A stretch of 64,000 nt of DNA from Akkermansiaceae bacterium UBA1315 (GTDB lineage: Bacteria; Verrucomicrobiota; Verrucomicrobiia; Verrucomicrobiales; Akkermansiaceae), in assembly GCA_002307065.1 (NCBI GenBank), contig DBTN01000050.1, forward strand, positions 18,668 through 82,667, read 5' to 3'. Numbering within the stretch: position 1 is the stretch's first letter; every line of letters begins with the position of its first letter. A model generated the notes under the pieces. That model saw only the letters and a list, made by a program, of their open reading frames with translations. It had not been told where the DNA came from and did not search any database. Positions 42,501-51,581 of the stretch are shown here, in pieces. The position numbers and the translations under genes are program-made.

Positions 42501-43861
42501 TTTTTCAGTCCGAGATAAGTCAAAACATCATCATACAATCCGCCTTGATTGGCATAAAGCGCATGATTCTTCGCACTTTCGAACCACTTGCGAGTGGAGG
42601 GTTTCACCTCTTTGGCCGCCTTGCTTAACATCTTGCCGCTGACCGGAATCATCGATCCTTTCCGCATCGCTTCGTTAAGCGCGGCTTCGGTCGCCTGATC
42701 AAAAACCGCCCGCAGATCCGCTCCGGAAAACCCATCGGTCCGTTTTGCCAAATCCGCCGGATCGAAGTCGGCGACCGGTTTTCCTTTTGCATGAATCTTG
42801 GCGATTTCCTGCCTCGCTCCCGCATCCGGGGGAGGAACAAAGATGACCCGGTCAAATCGGCCCGGCCTCAAAAACGCACCATCGAGATGCCACGGAGCGT
42901 TCGTCGCACCGAGAATCAGGACCCCATCGTTCGCGGCTTGTGCACCGTCCAGTTCGGCCAAAAATTGGTTGATCAAATTCCGCCCAGCCGATTGGCGAAG
43001 ATCACGCCGATCGGCTGCCAACGCGTCGGTTTCATCAAAAAACAGAACTGCCGGAGCAGACTTCCGAGCCAGTTCAAAAATGGTATGCAATTTCTGTTCG
43101 GACCCTCCGATATACATATCTAACACTTGATGCAGTCCGACCGAAAAAAACGACGCGTTGATCTCTCCCGCCGTCGCCCGCGCCATCAATGTTTTTCCAC
43201 ATCCCGGCGGACCGTATAACAAAACGCCGCCACCCGGTTTACGCCCATAAGCGGCGAACAGCTCCGGATTTTTGAGCGGATGAATGATCTTCATCCGGAT
43301 CTCGTCCTTCACCTTTTCCATTCCGCCAACGTCCTCAAATTTGACATCCGGCTTCAGTCGAAACTCCAGATCCAGATCGCGCGCCGCCACCGCATCCAAT
43401 CCTTCAAAAGGAAAATCATCTTCCTCGACCAAGTCCCCGGAGGACGTATGAGCAACTCGTTTCCCGCCACCGGCTTTCAAAATTTCCCTCAGCAATTCCT
43501 CATCGGCGAGCGACCGATCCAGATCGACCGCCGTATCGTAAAATTCCCGCGCGGCGGAAATATCGGATTCCTCCATCGCGATGCGGGCCCTGAGCAGCCA
43601 CGCCGCCGCGAATCGAGGTTGCTGTTCGCATAAAACTTCCAGTCTCACCGCCGCCTGCGAGCTCTCGCCCGCCAAATCCAACAACCTCGCGATCGCCAAT
43701 AACGCCTCGCCATGATCCGGTTGCAGTGCGACGACCCGGTCGTAAAACTTCCTCGCATCGGCGAACTCAAACCGCTCTTCGTGCGATTTCGCGACGAGCG
43801 CAAGCAACGGGACGTTTTCAGGCGAAGCGGCCAGCGCCGCCTTCAGTGCTTCCAAATCCAT
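42497..43861 (-). CDS. TPR-AAA+ ATPase
   Basis: This 454-residue protein has TPR-like repeats in the first 130 residues, then a single AAA+ module of the katanin/FtsH/Cdc48 type. Walker A is LYGPPGCGKTLMARA, Walker B is AVLFFDETDALAADR and the arginine finger is in FLRPGRFDR. By family it unfolds or remodels proteins as a hexamer. No protease domain is present. Start ATG at 43,861; a GTG six codons upstream is possible. It is cotranscribed with the TPR-membrane protein. Confidence 0.85.
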   Translation of the reverse strand: MDLEALKAALAASPENVPLLALVAKSHEERFEFADARKFYDRVVALQPDHGEALLAIARLLDLAGESSQAAVRLEVLCEQQPRFAAAWLLRARIAMEESDISAAREFYDTAVDLDRSLADEELLREILKAGGGKRVAHTSSGDLVEEDDFPFEGLDAVAARDLDLEFRLKPDVKFEDVGGMEKVKDEIRMKIIHPLKNPELFAAYGRKPGGGVLLYGPPGCGKTLMARATAGEINASFFSVGLHQVLDMYIGGSEQKLHTIFELARKSAPAVLFFDETDALAADRRDLRQSAGRNLINQFLAELDGAQAANDGVLILGATNAPWHLDGAFLRPGRFDRVIFVPPPDAGARQEIAKIHAKGKPVADFDPADLAKRTDGFSGADLRAVFDQATEAALNEAMRKGSMIPVSGKMLSKAAKEVKPSTRKWFESAKNHALYANQGGLYDDVLTYLGLKK

Positions 43862-43974
43862 GGTTTCAGAAAAGCGCACTCCTCAAATCAATCAAGCCCG
43901 CTCTCATCACCCGTTTCGCATTTTTCCGAAACTTCCATTGCAGTTTGGCGAAAATACCCGACCGGTTTGACCGC

Positions 43975-44781
43975 ATGACATCGGCCGATTTTTCCTACAA
44001 TCTCGAGCGTTTCACCGGCTTCGCCGCCGTTTACGATCACGCCCGCCCTTCCCCGCCCGCGATCCTGGCCGATCTGCTTCGAAACATCGCGCAGACGGAT
44101 TTCCCCGATCAAGTCGTCGATCTCGGGTGTGGCACCGGTTTGTCAACCCGCTACTGGATCGGCAGGGCAAAATCCGTGATCGGCATCGAGCCGACCGATT
44201 CGATGCGCGATCAGGCGGAGTCGCAGGGCGGGGAAAACGTTTCTTATCGAAAAGCATTTTCAGACGCGACCGGCCTGGCGGAAAATTCCACCGACATCGT
44301 CACCTGCGCTCAATCGCTGCACTGGATGAATCCGAGCACCACTTTCCACGAAGCCGCGAGAATCCTCCGGCCCGGTGGCGTTTTCGCCGCTTACGACTAC
44401 GATTGGCCGCCCGTCACCGGTTCGTGGCTGCTCGACGCGACCTATGACGAATGCATGACTTCCGCCCACGTCATGGAAAAAAAGGCGGGCATCCTCGAGC
44501 GACTCCAACGTTGGGAAAAAGCCGGACATCTTTCCCGAATGCGCGAGAGCGGCGCCTTCCGCTACTGCCGGGAAATCACCGTCCACCACCTCGATCACGG
44601 CAACGCCGAGCGTCTGGTGGCATTATTTTTAAGCCAAGGTCACGTGCAGTCCTTGCTCAAAATCGGTCACTCGCCAGCCGAATTGCAGCTCGATCGGCTG
44701 CGTGAAACGGCCATCCGAGAAATCGGAAACGACCTAACACCATGGACTTGGAGCAGCCGGGTCCGGCTTGGGATTGTATAA
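43975..44781 (+). CDS. class I SAM-dependent methyltransferase
   Basis: This 268-residue methyltransferase has motif I VVDLGCGTGLSTRYW, motif II IGIEPTDSM, and the Trp-rich CAQSLHWMNPSTTFHE, then ARILRPGGVFAAYDYD. The pattern resembles the Crg1/Tmt1-like group of small-molecule methyltransferases. The substrate is unknown. The ATG at 43,975 starts just before the SAM domain; the open frame from 43,726 is antisense to the AAA+ gene start. It is divergent from that gene. Confidence 0.85.
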   Translation: MTSADFSYNLERFTGFAAVYDHARPSPPAILADLLRNIAQTDFPDQVVDLGCGTGLSTRYWIGRAKSVIGIEPTDSMRDQAESQGGENVSYRKAFSDATGLAENSTDIVTCAQSLHWMNPSTTFHEAARILRPGGVFAAYDYDWPPVTGSWLLDATYDECMTSAHVMEKKAGILERLQRWEKAGHLSRMRESGAFRYCREITVHHLDHGNAERLVALFLSQGHVQSLLKIGHSPAELQLDRLRETAIREIGNDLTPWTWSSRVRLGIV

Positions 44782-44883
44782 ACATTCTCTCCCAACCGCA
44801 GAATCCCGCCGAACTCGTCATCTCGCGATTTCCTTCCGCAAACCCTTGCCAGCGCGCGGGCGGTGGGTTAATCCACCTCGCCT

Positions 44884-46479
44884 ATGGCCACCTATCGCGT
44901 GCTGGTTTCTGACCCCATTTCGGAAAAAGGTGTGGATGCTCTCCGCTCCGCTCCTGGGATTTCCGTCGATGTAAACACCGGTCTCAAACCGGAAGAACTC
45001 CTCAAAATCATCGGCGACTATCACGGTCTCGTCGTGCGTTCCCAGACAAAGGTCACTCCAGAAGTCTTCGCTGCCGCTACCAATCTCAAAGCGATCGGTC
45101 GCGCCGGTGTCGGCGTCGACAACATCGACCGGTCCGCGGCTACCGACCACGGCGTGGTCGTGATGAACACCCCGAGCGGCAATACGATTTCCACCGCTGA
45201 GCACGCCTTCTCGCTGATGCTTTCGCTCGCTCGCAACATCCCGCAGGCCCACGCCACCGTTATCGCCGGAAAATGGGATCGCAAATCTTTTGAAGGCATC
45301 GAAGTTTTCGGCAAACGCCTCGCCATCCTCGGCATGGGTCGCATCGGAACGGAATTCGCAAAACGCGCCCAAGCGTTCGGCATCACAGTCGTCGCCTACG
45401 ACCCCTTCCTCACCGCCGCCCGCGCCCAATCCCTGAAGGTGGAACTCGCGGAAACTCCGGAAATCGCCCTGACCGGTGCCGATCTCGTCACCCTTCACGT
45501 TCCGTTGACCCCGGAAACGCAGCACATCATCAATGCCGACCGCATCGCTTTGCTCAACAAAGGCGCGCTCGTCGTGAACTGCGCTCGTGGCGGGCTGGTG
45601 GATGAAGCGGCCGCAAAAGCCGCTCTCGACTCCGGCCACCTCGGCGGCATCGCTCTGGACGTTTACGAAGTCGAACCTCCACCGGCAGATTTTCCCCTGT
45701 TTGATTCGAAAAAAGCGGTCTTCACCCCTCACCTTGGTGCCTCGACCGCAGAAGCTCAGGAAAACGTCGGCATCGAAGTCGCTCACCAAGTGAAAGATTT
45801 CCTCGTTTCCGGTGAAATCCGCAATGCCGTCAACATGCCAAACCTCGACAGCCGCACGATCGAGGAAGTCGGCCCGTATCTCGATTTGGCGCGTTCCCTC
45901 GGCAAGCTGCTTTCGAAAATCGGCCCGGCTCAATCCGAGGCCATCCGCGTGTCCTACGTTGGACCGGTTTCCGAGATCGATACCGAACTGGTCAAACGCT
46001 CGGTTCTCGCCGGCTATCTCGAAGCCGCCCATCATGAAGCGCAGGTCAACCTGATCAACGCTCCTGCGATTGCGAAAGCTCACGGCATCCAAGTCACCGA
46101 GTCGACCTCGGGACTTGCGACGACTTTCACCGATCTCATCGAAGTCTCCGTCGTCAAAGGCAACGAAATCGCCACCGTCGCCGGAACGCTCGTCGGAAAA
46201 TCCGCTCGGATCGTCCACATCGAAGGCCACTACGTCGAAACGAATCCAACCGGTCGCTTCCTTTTCGTCGAAAATGACGACCGCCCGGGCATCGTCGGCA
46301 CGCTGGGCAGCGCTCTGGGCAGCGCTTCGGTGAACATCGCGAACATGTCACTCAGCCGGAATCGTGAAAAAAACACCGCAGTCACGGTCATCGAAGTCGA
46401 TACCGAACCACCGGTCACTCTGCTCGAAACCCTGCGCGGCACTCCTGGGATCCTGCGCGTCCTTAGTTTCGAACTTTAA
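44884..46479 (+). CDS. serA: D-3-phosphoglycerate dehydrogenase
   Basis: This 531-residue type I enzyme makes 3-phosphohydroxypyruvate, the first step of serine synthesis. It has the NAD motif LAILGMGRIGTEFAKRA, the catalytic set in NCARGGLVDE and TPHLGASTAEAQ, then the allosteric substrate-binding domain and a C-terminal ACT domain (FVENDDRPGIVGTLGSAL). The ACT domain implies serine feedback. Start ATG at 44,884 with a nearby purine-poor leader. It stands alone without serB or serC. Confidence 0.95.
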   Translation: MATYRVLVSDPISEKGVDALRSAPGISVDVNTGLKPEELLKIIGDYHGLVVRSQTKVTPEVFAAATNLKAIGRAGVGVDNIDRSAATDHGVVVMNTPSGNTISTAEHAFSLMLSLARNIPQAHATVIAGKWDRKSFEGIEVFGKRLAILGMGRIGTEFAKRAQAFGITVVAYDPFLTAARAQSLKVELAETPEIALTGADLVTLHVPLTPETQHIINADRIALLNKGALVVNCARGGLVDEAAAKAALDSGHLGGIALDVYEVEPPPADFPLFDSKKAVFTPHLGASTAEAQENVGIEVAHQVKDFLVSGEIRNAVNMPNLDSRTIEEVGPYLDLARSLGKLLSKIGPAQSEAIRVSYVGPVSEIDTELVKRSVLAGYLEAAHHEAQVNLINAPAIAKAHGIQVTESTSGLATTFTDLIEVSVVKGNEIATVAGTLVGKSARIVHIEGHYVETNPTGRFLFVENDDRPGIVGTLGSALGSASVNIANMSLSRNREKNTAVTVIEVDTEPPVTLLETLRGTPGILRVLSFEL

Positions 46480-46544
46480 AAAGTATGCGCAAATGGAGAA
46501 ATCCATTGCCAAGATTCACGAACCTTCTTTAACTCGTTCCCAGC

Positions 46545-46976
46545 ATGAAAAAACTCCTCGTCATCGCTACAGCCTTCGTCGCACTCAGCGGCTTAGTTGC
46601 CGCAGATATCCAAGCTCCTCCAGGCTCCCAATATACCAAATCCCGTAAATTGGGCCGCGGCATCAGCAACATCCTTTACGGATTCATGGAAATCCCTGAG
46701 CAAATCGTTCGCAAAACTGATTCCTACGGCAGCAAAGCCGGTTGGAGTTATGGCGCTGTCGATGGCACCAGCCGTGGCCTTCGCCGCCTCGGTTATGGTT
46801 TCTATGAGCTTTTCACCTTCACCTGCCCAACGTATCGCGGCACTTTCAAGCCACCTTACGAGCGTTGCGGTGAAGACAACCGGATCGAGATGAACCCTCA
46901 TGACGGCCTGTCCGAATTCCCACCTCAACTGGGCGCGGAAAGCTACTTCTCTCACAGTCGCGCTCAGAATTACTGA
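46545..46976 (+). CDS. exosortase-system-associated protein, TIGR04073 type
   Basis: This 143-residue secreted protein has a signal peptide (LLVIATAFVALSGLVAA). The conserved core RKLGRGISNILYGFMEIP is the hallmark of the TIGR04073 family, found with exosortase/PEP-CTERM systems in Verrucomicrobiota and related phyla. Two Cys (TCPTY and ERCGED) may form a disulfide. The function is unknown. No exosortase gene is in the window, but an orphan PEP-CTERM tail occurs at 12.9 kb. Confidence 0.75.
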   Translation: MKKLLVIATAFVALSGLVAADIQAPPGSQYTKSRKLGRGISNILYGFMEIPEQIVRKTDSYGSKAGWSYGAVDGTSRGLRRLGYGFYELFTFTCPTYRGTFKPPYERCGEDNRIEMNPHDGLSEFPPQLGAESYFSHSRAQNY

Positions 46977-47006
46977 GAATCGACCCTAAAAAATCCCAAA
47001 ATTTTC

Positions 47007-47042
47007 ATCCCGACAGTGGTTTCCGCTGTCGGGATTTTTTTT
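47007..47042 (+). terminator. Rho-independent terminator after the TIGR04073-type gene
   Basis: A perfect 10-bp stem, ATCCCGACAG/CTGTCGGGAT, with a 9-base loop is followed by eight or more T, 30 bp after the stop. Confidence 0.95.
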
Positions 47043-47081
47043 GTACAGTTGACGATTTCAAGAACCGGTATTCCGACGCTT

Positions 47082-48980
47082 TTACGCGCCCTTTTTCCGA
47101 TCCACCCACTTTTTCCAAGGCGGTGCCTTTTCCCGAAACGTTGCAGGTGGAAGCTCGTCGTCAAATTCATGCCGCTGGCCCATCCCGCGCATCAGGGAAC
47201 TGATTTCCTTGGCTTCTTGCAAAAGCTCCATCATGCGCTCCCGGGAGATCCCTGGCTCCTTCAGCGCCGCTTTCACCGCAGAATCCCGGCGTTGCAAAAC
47301 CGTGCTCGAAAGCAATGCCAGAGTCGATTCCGCCGCCTGAATGCTATCTTCCGACGGCACGCTTCCCTGTGCCGATAAGGCCAGCCGGTCGGATTCCGGC
47401 AAGCTGCCAAGAAATGCATTCACCGCAGCGTGCGATGCCGGATCCGGTGCCGCCGCCAAGATTTTTTCCAACAGCGGAATCCCTTCCAACCACCGGTTTG
47501 CCTCGTGCAAGGTCTCGAACTGCTCCGCCAAAAAATGCTGCGCCGTCGCCGATGAGAGCGCCAGATGGCATAACCAGCCAACGATCTGATGAACCGGCGT
47601 CGGCTCGATTTTTTCGGCGAGTTTCTCATTCGCCGTCGACCGATCGAATTCTGGCCGTCGCGGCTGCGCCAAAAGTTTGCCAATCGCTTCTCGCAGCGCG
47701 GAAGCCGAAGTTTGCAAATAGGAAGCGACCAAATTGATCTGATAATCCCGCGCTACCACATCGCTCATCGCCGCCAACAAGCTGACACAATCGTTGACTA
47801 AAATCGCGCGCTCTGCCGCTGAATCCAAAGCGCCACGAGCCCGGGCACGGGACAGTTTGAAATCAAAATATTCCTTCGCATTTCCGATCAATTCACGAAA
47901 CGCATCCGCGCCGTGATTTTTCAAAAACGTATCCGGATCATCCCCTGCGGGCATTTCGACGACCTTCGCGCTCAGCCCTTCCGCAATCAACTCGCGGAAC
48001 GCTTTTTCCGACGCGGCAATACCCGCGTTGTCGGCATCGTAACAAAGTACGACGCTGCTGGTATATCGCTTGAGAATCCGAGCGTGCTGCTGCGTGCAAG
48101 CCGTTCCGCAAGTCGCAATCGCATGATCGATTCCCGCCTCGTGGCAACAAATCGCATCGATCTGTCCCTCACAAAGCAATGCGGATTTTTGTTTCAACAT
48201 CGAAGCGCGCGCGCGGTCCAACGCAAACAACACATTCGATTTTTTGAAAATGGGCGTCTCGGGGGAGTTGATGTATTTCCCGCCCTGCTGCTCCTCATTT
48301 AACTTCCGTCCACTGAACGCGATGACGTCGCCGATTTCATTCCGGATCGAAAACATCAACCGGTCATTAAATCTTACAAAAATTCCGGCCCGTGGATTTC
48401 CATCCACCTTCATCCCCGCCAAACCGGACGCGACCAATTCCCGGCCGGTAAATTTCCGGGCCCTCGCCCAATCCAAAAACACCTGAGGATTTCTCGGCAT
48501 CCATCCGACCGTCCACCGCTCGGCCATTTCCCTGCCAAATCCACGCGACGTCATGTAACTCCGCGCATGGGCGGCGTCGGGATTCCGCAGCAGTTGCTCA
48601 TAAAAAAATGCCGCCGCTTCCCGATGCAGATCCAGCAACCGCCCCCTCACCCGCCGATTCTGATCCGCCAAAGGATTGGATTCCTCTTCAATGATAAGAA
48701 CGCCCGACCGGTTTGCCAATTTGCGCACGGCATCGGTAAACGGAAGATTTTCATACTCGCGAACAAACGCGATCGCATCGCCACCCTTTCCACAGCCAAA
48801 ACAATGAAACGTCTGGCGCACCGGATTCACCGTGAAAGACGGCGTTTTTTCGTGATGAAACGGGCAGTTCGCCTTGAACTGGGAACCCGCACGCTTCAAC
48901 TGAATATACGAGCCGATCAAATCGACGATGTCTGTCGATTCGAGCACTTTCTCGATACTTTCCTTGGGAATCTGGGCCAC
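47082..48980 (-). CDS. dnaG: DNA primase
   Basis: This 632-residue primase has the zinc-binding CHC2 domain (CPFHHEKTPSF and HCFGCGKGGDAI), the catalytic core with TOPRIM features (LLCEGQIDAI, LCYDADNAGIAA) and a C-terminal DnaB-interaction region. By family it makes the RNA primers for replication. The start is GTG at 48,980, giving the normal distance to the zinc finger. Neither rpoD nor rpsU lies beside it, unlike the classical macromolecular synthesis operon. Confidence 0.95.
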   Translation of the reverse strand: MAQIPKESIEKVLESTDIVDLIGSYIQLKRAGSQFKANCPFHHEKTPSFTVNPVRQTFHCFGCGKGGDAIAFVREYENLPFTDAVRKLANRSGVLIIEEESNPLADQNRRVRGRLLDLHREAAAFFYEQLLRNPDAAHARSYMTSRGFGREMAERWTVGWMPRNPQVFLDWARARKFTGRELVASGLAGMKVDGNPRAGIFVRFNDRLMFSIRNEIGDVIAFSGRKLNEEQQGGKYINSPETPIFKKSNVLFALDRARASMLKQKSALLCEGQIDAICCHEAGIDHAIATCGTACTQQHARILKRYTSSVVLCYDADNAGIAASEKAFRELIAEGLSAKVVEMPAGDDPDTFLKNHGADAFRELIGNAKEYFDFKLSRARARGALDSAAERAILVNDCVSLLAAMSDVVARDYQINLVASYLQTSASALREAIGKLLAQPRRPEFDRSTANEKLAEKIEPTPVHQIVGWLCHLALSSATAQHFLAEQFETLHEANRWLEGIPLLEKILAAAPDPASHAAVNAFLGSLPESDRLALSAQGSVPSEDSIQAAESTLALLSSTVLQRRDSAVKAALKEPGISRERMMELLQEAKEISSLMRGMGQRHEFDDELPPATFREKAPPWKKWVDRKKGA

Positions 48981-49139
48981 TGCGTTGCGGAGTCGGCCGT
49001 CACTATGCGCAGACCGATCGGTTGGCGGAATCGCAAATTTAGAAAATCCCGATCTTGTTTACTGAATTGCTTGCCAAGTCCCGTCGCCACCGGTAATCCT
49101 CCCGCCCGGTCCGCAGGTTTCTGCAACCCTTTCCGGAAA

Positions 49140-49214
49140 GCGCGCTTAGCTCAGTGGTAGAGCACATCGTTCACACCGATGGGGTCACTGGTTCGAAACC
49201 AGTAGTGCGCACCA
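49140..49214 (+). tRNA. tRNA-Val, anticodon CAC
   Basis: The cloverleaf is complete: acceptor GCGCGCT with AGTGCGC, D-arm GCTC...GAGC, anticodon stem CATCG/CGATG with loop TTCACAC, and T-arm ACTGG-TTCGAAA-CCAGT. CCA is encoded, in contrast to the tRNA-Leu at 18.3 kb. It reads GUG. Confidence 0.96.
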
Positions 49215-49405
49215 TTCGGAAATCCCTCAAAGTGAGGAGCCCCCGTCCGTCAGCCCCAAAGCTCCCTGCTCGTGTTTTTGGCAAAGCTGCACGATTTCCC
49301 CTTTTAAAAAACGCCGTCGCCCGATCGCGTTCGGAGACCAAGAATCCATCTCGACGGACTCTCATCCATTTCTCATCTTCGATCCGGCAATCTCGTTATC
49401 AACTC

Positions 49406-50083
49406 ATGCGCTGCCTCCTCGTCGAAGATTACACACCGCTCCGCAAAAACATTGAAGAATGCTTGGTGGAGGAAGGATATGTCGTCGACTCAAGCGCTTC
49501 CGGGGATGAAGGACTTTGGTTTGCCAAAAATCATCCTTACGACGTCATCATTCTCGACATCATGCTTCCAGAGGTCGACGGACTGACGATCCTGCGGAAA
49601 ATTCGGGAATTGCAGGATCACACACCGGTCATGATCGTCAGCGCTCGCGATGGGGTGACTCAACGGGTCGAAGGCCTCAACGCAGGAGCGGACGATTATC
49701 TGGTAAAGCCATTCGCGCTCATCGAACTCGTCGCCCGCCTGCACGCACTGGTCCGCCGCCGCTACGATCGCGGCACGCCGGTCTTGAATGTCGGCGATCT
49801 CACGATCGATTGCGCACTGAAGAAGGTCGTTCGGGGCGGCAAAGAAATTTCTCTCACTCGGCGGGAGTACCATCTTTTGGAATATCTCGCCTTCCGGGCG
49901 GGGCAACCGGTCAGCCGCACCGATATCTGGGAGCACGTTTACGAAGATCAGGCAGGCGGCTCCAGCAACGCGGTCGACGTCTACATCGGCTACCTGCGGA
50001 AAAAACTCAACGAAGGGGGCAAACCGGATTTGATCCAAACCCGGCGCGGACATGGCTACCTTCTCACCGAGTCGCCCACATGA
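49406..50083 (+). CDS. OmpR/PhoB-family response regulator
   Basis: This 225-residue protein has a receiver domain (MRCLLVEDYTPLR; phosphoacceptor D51 in IILDIMLPEVDG; Lys in YLVKPFALIELVARLHAL) and a winged-helix output domain ending in RKKLNEGGKPDLI, then RGHGYLL. By family it is phosphorylated by the kinase encoded next and binds DNA as a dimer. The ATG at 49,406 places the receiver at the N-terminus; the longer frame from 49,154 begins inside the tRNA-Val gene. Stop and kinase start overlap as ATGA. Confidence 0.93.
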   Translation: MRCLLVEDYTPLRKNIEECLVEEGYVVDSSASGDEGLWFAKNHPYDVIILDIMLPEVDGLTILRKIRELQDHTPVMIVSARDGVTQRVEGLNAGADDYLVKPFALIELVARLHALVRRRYDRGTPVLNVGDLTIDCALKKVVRGGKEISLTRREYHLLEYLAFRAGQPVSRTDIWEHVYEDQAGGSSNAVDVYIGYLRKKLNEGGKPDLIQTRRGHGYLLTESPT

Positions 50084-51519
50084 AACATCCCTCCATCCGT
50101 TTTCGCCTGATGCTTGGAACGGGAATCATCGTCGCGGTTCTATTGTTCGTCGCGAATTTTTTCATCTACCGGGCCTTTGAACGCACGCTGACGGAAGAGA
50201 TCGAAAGCCAGCTTTTGCAAAGCGCATCGCTACTCGCGAAATCCGCCGAACTCGAAGCAAACAGCCTAGATTACGAATGGAAGGACGCGATGAATTCGCC
50301 CGGCTCTGCCGATATCACCGGTGTTTTTCAATTTTGGGATATGAGAAGTGGACGTACCACCAAGTCGCCGGATCTTGGCGACGGCGAATTACCCCTTTTT
50401 TATGGCAAACTGAACGTTCCGGTGCTTCGCGAAATCACTCTCTCCAATGGCCGGAAAGCTCGCGCGGTCGGATTGCTCCACCATCCGTTTGTGGACGTCA
50501 TCGCGATCGCCGAGGCGGCCCAAACCGGTCGGGTCCTTCATCCAGAAGATTTCCCCCAAGTCGTCGTTTGTGCCCGTGAAACGCAGTCGCTCACTCATCG
50601 GCTGAACGAACTTCGCTCCCTTCTCACTCGAGCCTCAATCGGCACGTTGTTGGCAATCTGGGCTTCGATTTTCGCAATTTCAACGTGGTCATTGCATCCG
50701 ATTCGTGAGCTCAGCGAAAATCTGTTAGAGCACTCGAAAAAAGAAAATCCGCCACAGGTGGAAATTCCGCACGCTTTACCCTCGGAACTGACAGGCCTCG
50801 CCGGAGCGTTCAACACGGCGCTCAATCACGTCGAAAAATCCCGTGCCCGCGAAAAGGAATTCACGTTGCACGCCGCTCATGAGCTCCGCACTCCCGTCGC
50901 CGGTATTCTCATCACTCTTGAGCAAGCGCTTTACCGCCCACGCGGCTCGCTGGATTTATCCAATCGAATCGAAGAAGCGCTCAAGATCACACGTTCCATG
51001 CGCCTCACACTCAACAGCCTGATGCGAATCGCCCGGTTACGCGGAGGATTAGAAGCCTCTTCCAAAACACCCGTCGAACCCAAGACAATCCTCCGCGAGG
51101 TGTTAGAAGCGGCCATTCCTTTGATCGAAAAAAACCACCTGACGATCCACGAAGGTTTTCCCGAAGACGTTCCAGCGATTTCCACCGACCCCGGTCTTTT
51201 CCGCGCGGTCATTTCCAACCTGATTGACAACTCGATCCGCCACAGTCCGATCCATTCCACGATCGAATTTCACGTCGACGATTCCTCGGAGCGGTTTGTC
51301 TTTATGACGATCAATCCATGCTCGGGTTTGTCGGCTGAAAACTTAGACCGCTTGTTCGAGCCGTTTCAACGCGGATCCAAGGCCGCCGATAATGAGGGCG
51401 CTCATGCAGGGTTAGGCTTGAGCCTCGCCAAGGAAGCAGCCTTGCTGATGGGCGGACGGATAGATGTGAATCTTATTTCAGACGATCGCATCCGCTTCAC
51501 CCTGACTCTTCCCCGCTGA
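50080..51519 (+). CDS. sensor histidine kinase
   Basis: This 479-residue membrane kinase has two membrane helices (residues about 12-30 and 190-210) around a periplasmic sensor of about 160 residues, then a HAMP-like linker. The phosphoacceptor is H267 in HAAHELRTPVAGI and the N-box is SNLIDNSIRHSP. The usual G1 box (DNGPGI) reads NPCSGL, without its Asp. The later AGLGLSLAKEAA is normal. Its partner is the preceding response regulator. The signal is unknown; the convergent redox operon directly downstream is a possible target by proximity. Confidence 0.9.
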   Translation: MKHPSIRFRLMLGTGIIVAVLLFVANFFIYRAFERTLTEEIESQLLQSASLLAKSAELEANSLDYEWKDAMNSPGSADITGVFQFWDMRSGRTTKSPDLGDGELPLFYGKLNVPVLREITLSNGRKARAVGLLHHPFVDVIAIAEAAQTGRVLHPEDFPQVVVCARETQSLTHRLNELRSLLTRASIGTLLAIWASIFAISTWSLHPIRELSENLLEHSKKENPPQVEIPHALPSELTGLAGAFNTALNHVEKSRAREKEFTLHAAHELRTPVAGILITLEQALYRPRGSLDLSNRIEEALKITRSMRLTLNSLMRIARLRGGLEASSKTPVEPKTILREVLEAAIPLIEKNHLTIHEGFPEDVPAISTDPGLFRAVISNLIDNSIRHSPIHSTIEFHVDDSSERFVFMTINPCSGLSAENLDRLFEPFQRGSKAADNEGAHAGLGLSLAKEAALLMGGRIDVNLISDDRIRFTLTLPR

Positions 51520-51544
51520 TAGATTTTTGAAAGAACCGGCAACC

Positions 51545-51581
51545 TGATCATCTCACACTGGATGAGTGATCACGGTGATCA
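51545..51581. repeat. TGATCA-containing inverted repeats between convergent genes
   Basis: Three TGATCA hexamers at 51,545, 51,567 and 51,576 form overlapping inverted repeats (for example TGATCAC-G-GTGATCA). They lie in the 62-bp gap between the kinase and the cytochrome gene ends. They could fold as a hairpin, but no T-run is adjacent, so a terminator call would be weak. Confidence 0.45.

Noticed and set aside
44818..46230. 470-residue minus-strand open frame
   Set aside because: Antisense shadow of serA with Asp/Phe/Gly-rich low-information sequence. The same applies to the frame at 36,136-37,365 against rng.
51545..51581. TGATCA repeats as FNR-type regulatory sites
   Set aside because: They lie between the 3' ends of two convergent genes and do not match TTGAT-N4-ATCAA, so a promoter role is implausible.
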